Below, in pieces: positions 56,201 through 64,000 of a stretch of 64,000 nt of DNA. Each line of letters starts with the position of its first letter. Within the stretch, counting starts at the first letter, position 1. The DNA is from Cyclina sinensis (Eukaryota > Mollusca > Bivalvia > Venerida > Veneridae). The notes beneath the pieces are model-generated. The model was not told where the DNA came from. It searched no databases and worked only from the letters and a program-made list of their open reading frames with translations. Position numbers and translations under genes: made by a program. The stretch spans positions 4,448,603-4,512,602 of the forward strand of contig JAAONU010000013.1 of NCBI GenBank assembly GCA_012932295.1, written 5' to 3'.

Positions 56201-59200
56201 TGAAATTTTCTTTATTATTCTTTTAACTATTTTCCTGTATTTTTCTCTTCTATCCACCACCGTGTTCTGCATTATTTACTCAAAAACTGTTCTTTATTAC
56301 CAATCTACTGATCTTTGCCATTATTTATTGTGAAACTGTTCTTTTCTACCTGGCTCACTGTCGTTTACATAACTTTGAAACAGTACTTTATTTCCCAACC
56401 CCCTGAGTTCTGAATTACTTTTCTATCCATCTCCCTTCTGTATAATTTTACTGTGAAACTGTTCTCTACTACCCACCTCCTTGTCTAACTAGCTTGGGAT
56501 TGGTTCGTTTCTCCTGTACTCTGTTTTCTATCTTTGGGTGGAGGAAGTAGTCTGCCTTCTTTCCGTACAGTTTATATAGCTGCTGTTCATGCCAAGGAAG
56601 AGCTGCAATGACAAATTAACACCTTGCATGTAAATCAAACACCTATATCGGCATGCACTACTGATTGGCTTTCATATATGAGAATTTAATTTGTAAATGT
56701 AATTCAAAAAAATTACTTTGACAACTTCCATTTTAACATATTACGGCATCAATTTTTTACCCAGGTTAAATATTTTGCTGACTTTAAGCTTAATCAATAT
56801 GAGTTTTAACAGTCTGGAAGCAAAATGATATTTACATGATATTCATATAGTGAAGCAAAAACGGATAAATGGAATGAGTCATTTTCAGTGTGTTACTATG
56901 ACTGGCTAGTCACATAACTATTCTATATATAGTGTTTATTTTGTTTGATTAACTGTGTTTAGTTTAAGAAAAATCAAGGAATAAAACTGAACCTTTATAA
57001 GGCTGCATTAAATGATTCTCCTATTTCAATGCCATTAAAACATCTTTAAACAAGAAATCGGTAGAACCAATGGATGCTCCCCAAATAAATGCCAATTCCA
57101 AAAGGGCTATTATTTAATATGTATTTTTTTTAAGTATGAAAAATAACAAAGGGCAAGAACTCCTAAATTATGCAAAACAGAGTTATGGTTCTTGCAAGCT
57201 GCACTTCTCCTCATAGAGATCTATCTACCAATAAAGTTTCATGTTAATATCTCTTATACTTTGTGAGAAATGCCCCGGACAAAAAATAAGTATGAGAAAT
57301 TTCAAAGGGCAATAACTCAAAAATTAATAAAGCAAGAGTTATGATTCTTGTGCACTGCACTGCTCCTTAATGAGATCTAACTACCAATGAAGTTTGGTCT
57401 TGATATCTCTGATACTTTTTGTGTTATGCTCTTGACAAAATCATGACGGATGGACAGACGAATGGACGGACGGGACGGACAAAGTGGCAACTATATGCTC
57501 GCCCTTCGGGGAGCATAATAATACTATTTATGTCAAAGAATGGTTTCAACATGAATGTAAGGGCTACAACTCTGCTGTATTAAGATATATAACTGAAACA
57601 CGGGAGCCTATTTCTTGCAAAGTGAATAAAATTTCTACCAGGTTTTAATGAAATTGCACCTTCTATATCTTACTTTTTAAGTGTGGCCACAATTACAATT
57701 TGGTGAAGGAGAAAGAGAACAATGTCAAATGCATTTCAAAGATTCTCTTTTCCCTGCATAGAATGGCTATACTGACCTTGAAGAGGAGTTGACTCCCTTT
57801 GTTCCTTCTCTTCATCTTCACTGTCTGAGTCAAGAATATCTGGCGTTGGGGCAACTGCTGGAAGTGTCATCTTAAATGGATTGCTACGGCGCCCACCAGG
57901 TGTTGTTGGTGACTTTGTTGGAGATGGAGGAATGGAGGACGGTGGGGTAGAACTGATCGACAATGCATCTTTACTCTTTGACTTGACCGCTTTCTTTTCT
58001 TCACGCTTCAGATTCTTGTCTTCCTCTGAAATTTTTTATTGAAATCAACTCCCATTACTACATGCAAGATTTTCTGTATGTTGACAACTGACAAGTTATT
58101 TTGTGTTTTGATAATGAAATTATTTCAGCAGGATATATTTTCCGCCAGACAATGCTCTTATCAAAGCTAATCTGTGGCAAGAAAAATAATTATGTAAAAT
58201 GATACCTTTTCCTAAACTTGATTTTACAAATCTGTTCTCTCATCTAATACATGAGAATTTCTTGTCTGATGAATGAAATAATCCAATTAAACCAATTTCT
58301 TACAGCTATACATAATTCATCTAGAAGAGAAATGGGGGGAAAATTCTTAAGAAAGGTAAACTAAGGAGTCATTTTTTAAATTGTTATCTCCAGGGCCATA
58401 ACTGTGGATTTAATGGTTCAATCTGGTCCATTACTGCACTAGATTGTGGTCAAAATTACTAATTAGATTTCAAATTAGAGCAACTGTAGATATAAGATGG
58501 TAAACAAACCACTTCTGGACAATGGATGATACTTTTGGAACAGTGGACATAAAACGGTCCTTGATTGTCACCATGGACACTTTAAAGAGGCATACCCTAG
58601 ATTTTGAATATTTCATTTTCTTCACATTTGTGTAAATATGAATGGTATTAAATGAAATACTACCCCATGTAAAGGTGTCAGTAGAAAAAATTCTAAATAC
58701 TATAGGCAACCTGAATGTATATATATTAGTCTTTATATACAGAGTCGTTCTGCCAATTTCGAGTGGATAGCCATTTATTATTAATGCACAATTTTCTTGT
58801 TGCTATATGCCTTAAGGAACCATTTTTGAACATATGTTTGTCTTTGAATTATCATAAAGGTAATGAACCGATAAAACGAACATGCAGTATATTACTGGTA
58901 AATCTTAGGGTATGTCCCTTTAACACAGTGTTGAAACTTTCATACCAGACCTTTATTGAAAAATAACTTCCAGATGTATCTTCAGATATATCTGGCTTGA
59001 AATTCAGTAAGGTTTTTGTATAAACAACTAAACATAACCCCAAAAAACACTTCAAATCATACAAATTATGATACTGTATCAAATTTTTTAGCTAAGTTTT
59101 CAACCAGACCACTTTTTTTTAAAATACCTGATATAATATAATATCATCTGTGCTATATGCTTGATTGTAAATGAAGAATGAAAAAAAATCTTCAGAGTGT

Positions 59201-61057
59201 TCAATCTTTTTTTCTCCTGATGTTGTATTCCCTGAAATTCTTGCCAAGGTATTAACTTAGTTTCACGACCTTCTCAACATACGAGTGTTACTATAGCCTT
59301 TTAATCTTTTCCATCACTGCTAATAATTCGAAATTACTTCCCTTTACAATCATGGGCAAAATCCTTACCAACAATACACACTGACATATTATACATAACT
59401 TATCTTGTAGAAAACCATTTTACCTTCAATTGTTTGCAACGATTTCATTTCCATCATAAAACTAAGGTCATTAAGTCCAAATTAATTCACAGTTCCATTC
59501 TGCATCCGAAGCAATTAAACATGTACTGATCAATAATGGAATGATTTTTAAATGAACAAATCATGTTTTTCCCAGTGCGAACCTATAAGATCTTTCAGTT
59601 CGTGCTCCAGTATATCAAAATCATTAATCATATTAAAGTAACCAAGATTAATGCCTGTCTATATCTACTCTTGTACAGTGTTAATTCTGCTAATCTAATT
59701 CTTTTCACAGGGTCTTAGAGAATGAAAGATTAGGCTTTGCTTTATAGACCTATAAATCAACAAGTGGCACTATTTATTTCATTATGTGGTAGTAATTTAA
59801 ACAGATTGTTCAGTTCCATTTTGGTTGTATAAGAGGCTACTGAAGAATAATTTTTGAACCCGTTTAATACCTCATATCCACCTGCACCTTCCCCCCCCCC
59901 CCCCAAACCCAAACCCTAGCTCCCCCCACCCCCACCTCTCAAAAAAGTCCTAACTACTGAAAAACATTTGATGAACTATAACTGAAAAATCAAACAACAT
60001 TACATTTTAACAAGATAACAAATTCTGGTAGAGTATTACCTGTAACTGGAGCTGAAGTCATGTAATGAACAAAAACAAAAATCAAGAATATAGTATTCAA
60101 TTATATGGTGAACAACACACTTTGCTCCATGTGTATAATGCAAAATAAGCAAGGTATATCTCAAATGCAGATTCTATTCAAGTTTGGCAAAAAACAGCAT
60201 GGTTCACATGCTTCTGACATCAATCACTAGTTATTATTACAATGCTGCTCACATGGTGCCTAGGCTCCACAGTAACAACAGAAACGGTAAAAAAAACTTA
60301 AGATGAAAAAGTCTTTAAAAGAAATGAAAACGTCAGGAGAAAAACAACCCTAACATCTTATACCCTAGAATGAACTTAAAGAGCCCATCAGCACATTATT
60401 ATTTGGCCAAATGATTGTTTTGATTTGCATTAAATCTCCATTATCCACAAGATGATGTCAAATGTCTGTGACAAAACACTATTAGGTTAAAAAAATGGGA
60501 ATAAACAAAGCCTGGCTTTTAAATGTAATGACATAATACAGTTGCAATTGAAATAAGTTGCAGATGAGGCTAGGAAAATTTTTCAAAAGGGAATCATTAT
60601 ACAACTGATAAAATCAATGACTGGGTTGGTGACATGGCCCCTATCCAGGACATTATAAAACAGGGGTACAAAAATGTCTTCTTATACAAGAGACCTATAT
60701 TTCCTGATACCCTAGAGGTTGATTTAACATTACAGCAAAGAACATACTATAACTTAGATCTTTAATTTCAAATTTTTGCTTCGCCATTTCTAAGTTTTAT
60801 GAAAATCAGGGGCATTATTTTTTAAATTTTCAAATGGGGCTTCACTTAATTTTATAGACTAAAATGCACTCCAAACAGAAACTCATGACCACATTGTTCT
60901 GGGTTTTAAAGCCGAGATTAGACTATTGGCCTTCTGTGTATTGTATCTAATGTTGAAACCAAAAGTGATACAAAAGTATTTTACCTAACGACTGCTTGCA
61001 GATTTGCTGAAGTTCCTCGTGTTTAGCTTGTTTCTTGGCACGATCTGTCTCGCGTTT
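49859..61057 (-). CDS. Unrecognised gene, 3' part (eight phase-consistent exons)
   Basis: Exons in order: 60985-61057, 57777-58025, 56477-56602, 55943-55981, 53147-53241, 51754-51834, 50617-50824 and 49859-50215, giving about 408 codons to the stop; 60040-60051 may be a 12-nt microexon. The protein begins within a Lys/Glu-rich helix (KRETDRAKKQAKHEELQQIC). It continues with a Ser/Pro/Thr stretch (SSTPPSSIPPSPTKSPTTPG), an acidic run (DSDSEDEEKEQ), then LPWHEQQLYKLYGKKADYF, RQGVDQLFNSFQQDEDG, RAGAEALWQTLRYDSNQRLL and ARQSLKKNRIPVRRMF. There is no signal peptide or membrane segment in view. I cannot name a family. Exon 50617-50824 has a single-base frame break. The 5' end is not found and may lie beyond 61.1 kb or outside the window. 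Confidence 0.75.
50617..50824 (-). pseudogene. Unrecognised gene, exon with a +1 frame break
   Basis: Reads LPEMPRLLDNRRVQSVRKMR, HKSDLMYRASVSN, then meets TGA at 50711-50713. The continuation KTAPEVLTFNNPLPEFHERC, SWQDDQTS is open one frame over and fits the phase-0 donor GTAAGT. The 208-nt length is one more than a multiple of three, although both neighbours are phase 0. The extra base lies near 50721-50735 (an AAACC run). Indel error or true lesion. Confidence 0.72.
51754..51834 (-). CDS. Unrecognised gene, exon
   Basis: 27 codons, phase 0 both ends: DAYSAFARQSLKKNRIPVRR, MFCTQDD. Acceptor tatgtttcag, donor GTTAGT. Confidence 0.78.
53147..53241 (-). CDS. Unrecognised gene, exon
   Basis: Reads (G)RAGAEALWQTLRYDSNQR, then LLKEDDIIPEDLK. 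Acceptor acaccacag, donor GTATTA. Joins the 39-nt exon through a split Gly. Confidence 0.78.
53242..55942. other. Long intron without recognised features
   Basis: AT-rich. A GTTGTTGTTGTT run lies near 54723, and TCAAGGT words occur near 55888-55920. No exon or clear transposon boundary seen. Confidence 0.5.
55943..55981 (-). CDS. Unrecognised gene, 39-nt exon
   Basis: Reads (V)DQLFNSFQQDED plus a split Gly; phase 1 in and out. Acceptor ttttttaag, donor GTAGTG. Small, but flanked in phase on both sides. Confidence 0.68.
56477..56602 (-). CDS. Unrecognised gene, exon
   Basis: Reads (A)LPWHEQQLYKLYGKKADYF, then LHPKIENRVQEKRTNPKLVR and QG. Acceptor gtcattgcag, donor GTGGGT. Phase 1 in and out. 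Confidence 0.8.
57030..57520. mobile_element. Interspersed element with GGATGCTCCCC/GGGGAGCATA ends
   Basis: Two related units of about 165 bp, each with an AAAGGGCAA..CTC word, then AGAGTTATG (first) or AGAGTTATGA (second) and CTACCAAT, followed by GGACAGACGAATGGACGGAC and the end CGCCCTTCGGGGAGCATAA. Same general type as the TATGCCC families. Intronic. Confidence 0.7.
57777..58025 (-). CDS. Unrecognised gene, Ser/Pro and acidic exon
   Basis: 83 codons: EDKNLKREEKKAVKSKSKDA, SSTPPSSIPPSPTKSPTTPG, RRSNPFKMTLPAVAPTPDIL, DSDSEDEEKEQRESTPLQ. Low-complexity, probably disordered, with several SP/TP sites that proline-directed kinases could use. Acceptor aaaatttcag, donor GTCAGT. Confidence 0.85.
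58026..60984. other. Intron region
   Basis: No gene recognised apart from the possible 12-nt microexon at 60040-60051. A C-rich tract (59889-59940) carries about 15 consecutive C followed by CCCAAACCC words. Confidence 0.5.
60040..60051 (-). CDS. Possible 12-nt microexon
   Basis: CTCCAGTTACAG between acceptor acatgacttcag and donor GTAATA. Phase 1 in and out, so it would add Ala-Pro-Val-Thr between the exons at 60985 and 57777 without shifting the frame. Seen only as a phase and splice-site match. Confidence 0.35.
60985..61057 (-). CDS. Unrecognised gene, first exon seen
   Basis: Reads KRETDRAKKQAKHEELQQIC, KQSL plus a split Glu; phase 0 in, phase 1 out. Acceptor gtattttcag, donor GTAAAA. 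A charged helical segment. No upstream exon recognised. Confidence 0.75.
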
Positions 61058-64000
61058 CTGAAAATACACAAACAATATTGATATATTAAGTTTCAAGTTA
61101 CTCATTTTAAAATTGATGTTTTAGAAATGTCTACATGACCTACTCTTAAAATAGTATTCCTGGAGTTATAGCCAGCACTTGTTCCAAGAGGACAGACTTT
61201 TCAAGTTACCATCCAAATGCTCTTGAAGTATTGTTCAAGTTCAGAGTAAAGTTTTCTAACACTTAAGTCAAAACTACAGCTCCATCCATGGCTCTTCTTC
61301 AACAACAGATTTGGAATTCTATTCCATTGTCACACTTGAAGTACATGTACCTAGAAAATACTTCAATCTAATCAATCAATGACATTGGCTACACAAAAAG
61401 GTTCCCTTGGCTGATAAGCCTTTATTCTGCAAAATTGCCAAGAAAAATAATAGTAATCATTTGCAGCAAGTTTCATTTCACTTTCCATAAAAATGAATAG
61501 ACAGTCTGAAGTAAAAGCTTATAAACTGTACTGCAGATGGACAAAGAAGGGCCATAACTCTTTAATGCCTAATGCATGTATGCCATGGCATGAAAAAGTA
61601 TGTCATGCATAGCTGTATACCTGTGTGTTTATTCAATTTTCATTTCAATTTATAGAGGAGAACTGAGATTTTTAAAGAAAAACAACAACAAACAGAAAAG
61701 TGCCTAAATCAAAGGGAAGTAACTCTGGACTGACTCAAGCAACATGAAAAATACTACATTTTATGCAAACCAATACATCAACTGATTTTAGAAGTGTTCT
61801 TTATTTAAAGAACAAAATATTCATGATTCACAAAAAAATGCATATGTTCTGCACCCCCCCCCCCCCCCCCCCACCCCAAGAACAAATGAAAATCTCGATG
61901 AATTCAAATAATTTGCACAGAGAAATATATATGCTTCACCACACTGTCTCATGCAGTAAATGTGTTATCCTTGAAAAATTGTATGACCTTTCGACAAATT
62001 ACAGTTATTTGAGACTTTTAATATTTTCACCTCAAGCACTCTCCTAAACAATGCCAGTGAAAGAAAGAAACTAAAATTATCCTTCATGAAACACATTGTC
62101 CTGACAATTAGAACAAAAGCAATACATATGCACAGTCATGTTGCCAGATCATTTCAATGAAAATTCAAATTTTACAGTAATTTTCAAAGAAAACTGAGAC
62201 AAAAGAAAGATAAAAGGTGTAGATTATACAAAGACAAACTGTAATTTCATCTTAAGCAGAAATAATACAAACCATGGTAAAAAATCCTCTCACATTTATT
62301 TCTTTCTTTTCATTTAGTTATACATGAAAAACTATACAAATACAGCTTTTTGTTTCTGACCAATTTGCTAGTCAAACAAAACAGATAGATAACAACTAGT
62401 CTCTGTGTAAATTAGCATGTATTATATACAAAAGAGGTGTACAAATTTTAAAACATGTTTAAAGTTTAACTGATTTTGAAGCAATGCCTTGTATATCTAT
62501 TCTTCAAACAAAGAAACGGTCACATAGCTAACAAAAGCTTTGTGATACTACAAACCACTTGAAAATACCTGTTAAGAGCTGTAAAGAACTCTGAGACATT
62601 AAATAAAAAAATAAACAAGATTTGAAGAAAGTGAGTAATCAAACATGATAAGAAGTAGCCTGCAGTTACCTGAGCACATTATGAAATATGCTCCCATATA
62701 TCAACTTTCATTATCCACTTCAAATTTGAAGTTCATGTTCAAGTAAATGAGGAGACTCCAGACATCTCAGTTTGGTTAAGTTGAATTTAATGCTGTCTCA
62801 AATCCAGCGGGCAGTATACCTAACATTTATTCCTGGGCAAGGACAATACGGTGTTAGACCCCTGACTAGACATCAGATTACGTTTCCATTGAATCTGTAT
62901 AATTAAGGAATATAAGACCTTACGAGGAACTTTGGTAGAAATTTGGTAGAAAGTAAATCATTGAAAATTTCTACAACATTATCTATCAAATTGAGGTCAA
63001 GGGGTCAAAAACACAAAATTATATGAAAAGTCTCCCCACTTGAAACATGGATGTAATATATCACACTACGCATAAAATAAAAACCAATTCATCTGTGCTA
63101 TAATGTCTGATGAAATGCACCAACTTTTTTGCTATAACAATCTAAGTTAACTGATGAGCATGTTTCCAACATGTAAAAGAGAGGAAATTGCAGAGAAATA
63201 ATCGATTCAACGCTATTTCTCTCAAACCAATTAATACTGCAGGTGAGAAAAACAACAAACTTGAAGGCAAATCTGGTGCAACTGTTATGCAAGAGGATAA
63301 GGCATTGTGTAAGGGTAACAAATCAAAATCCTAACCAAGAGATCCTTGAGGTTCAATCCCTAGCCGAATCTCATTATGACTTCATTACTTCTTCTTCTGG
63401 CCCTTGTATTGTTCAGAACCCTTTGAAGCTGTCATCAGTTGTTGTTACCCCAAAAGGCAAAAACTTTCCTTTGTAATGTACAACTAGTAAGGTTAACTAA
63501 ATGCAGCAGACAGAAAAACAAGCTATTTCCTTGTGAGGACTCTTCCTTGTCTACAAAGATGTTTGAGCTCACACAGTGAAGTCGGTTTCTTCTCAATTGT
63601 CCTTATGTTTCAAGTTCCAACTCGTCACTGTCCCATGAATGTATTCAGATGATGTATCATACAGAAAATCTGATTTCAAATGGTGCTAGAACATGTAAAC
63701 TCTTTCCACCATAGAAAACCAGGTCTTCTGTAATGACAGGGCTCCTATTCATTGTCCTTCTATCTGTCCTGTTCTACAGCTAAATCCTCACTAATCAAGT
63801 TTGTTCCACTGAAAAAAAGGACTCTGAAACTCACATGTTGAGGTGTGCTCAGGATTTTATAAACAGTCCTTTTCAAAGTTAAGTCTTGTATCCTTTTACA
63901 ATAGGAATTACTTGTTGATAGTCCCTCCTCCTTTATAAGAATATATCATACCCAGATATCTACAAGTAAACCTGGATTTCTAAATGATCCTTCAATGTCC
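61058..64000. other. No gene recognised
   Basis: AT-rich DNA with a C-run (61854-61872) and a tRNA-like segment near 63285-63360 (GAGGTTCAATCCC resembles a B box). It probably holds the intron or upstream part of the minus-strand gene. A good donor-like CTCAG|GTAACT exists near 62667 but no open exon is attached to it. Confidence 0.5.

Noticed and set aside
59888..59940. CCCAAACCCAAACCCTAGC, telomere-like words
   Set aside because: Only one CCCTA-type word after a poly-C run; not an interstitial telomere array.

Overview
The window is animal nuclear DNA: AT-rich, intron-dense, and full of tandem repeats and non-autonomous transposons. A bivalve mollusc is the best guess. This is an inference from the huge one-domain-per-exon thrombospondin-1 (TSP1) gene and from the clam-like interspersed repeats (TATGCCC-ended families, arrays carrying TCAAGGTCA, CCAGTG..GATCAG hairpins). 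All exon borders were read by eye from splice signals, reading phase and protein motifs; none has transcript support here.

Region 1 (1-30.8 kb, plus strand): the 3' part of one large gene. I count 25 TSP1 repeats, nearly all one exon each with phase-1 borders on both sides. A Thr-rich linker exon follows repeat 4, a second Thr-rich linker follows repeat 25, and two exons then encode a cysteine-rich LU (Ly6/uPAR three-finger) domain ending in FCCDTDNCN, with a stop at 30176-30178. The start lies upstream of the window. The predicted product is a secreted or extracellular adhesive or recognition protein. Repeats 5 and 7 each carry one extra base that breaks the frame.

Region 2 (31.9-44.5 kb, minus strand): a complete KIN17 gene, ten coding exons and 408 aa, with the zinc finger, winged helix and C-terminal KOW/SH3-like region all recognisable. 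A separate start exon at 44426-44501 and a separate last exon at 31949-32028 join in phase to give a 51-aa frame, so KIN17 may sit inside the intron of a small gene on the same strand, or the upstream exon may be a KIN17 leader carrying a uORF.

Region 3 (49.1-61.1 kb, minus strand): the 3' part of a gene I do not recognise, with at least eight phase-consistent exons, a lysine-rich charged N-terminal part, a Ser/Pro and acidic segment, and perhaps an alternative last exon. It also carries one single-base frame break. From 61.1 to 64 kb I see no gene.

Between and inside the genes lie a hAT-type element with a perfect 8-bp target duplication and a second inverted-array element inside it, a TA-flanked terminal-inverted-repeat element, several hairpin elements, two opposed copies of one TATGCCC family, tRNA-derived SINE remnants, and minisatellites with 41, 74, 91 and 145 bp units.
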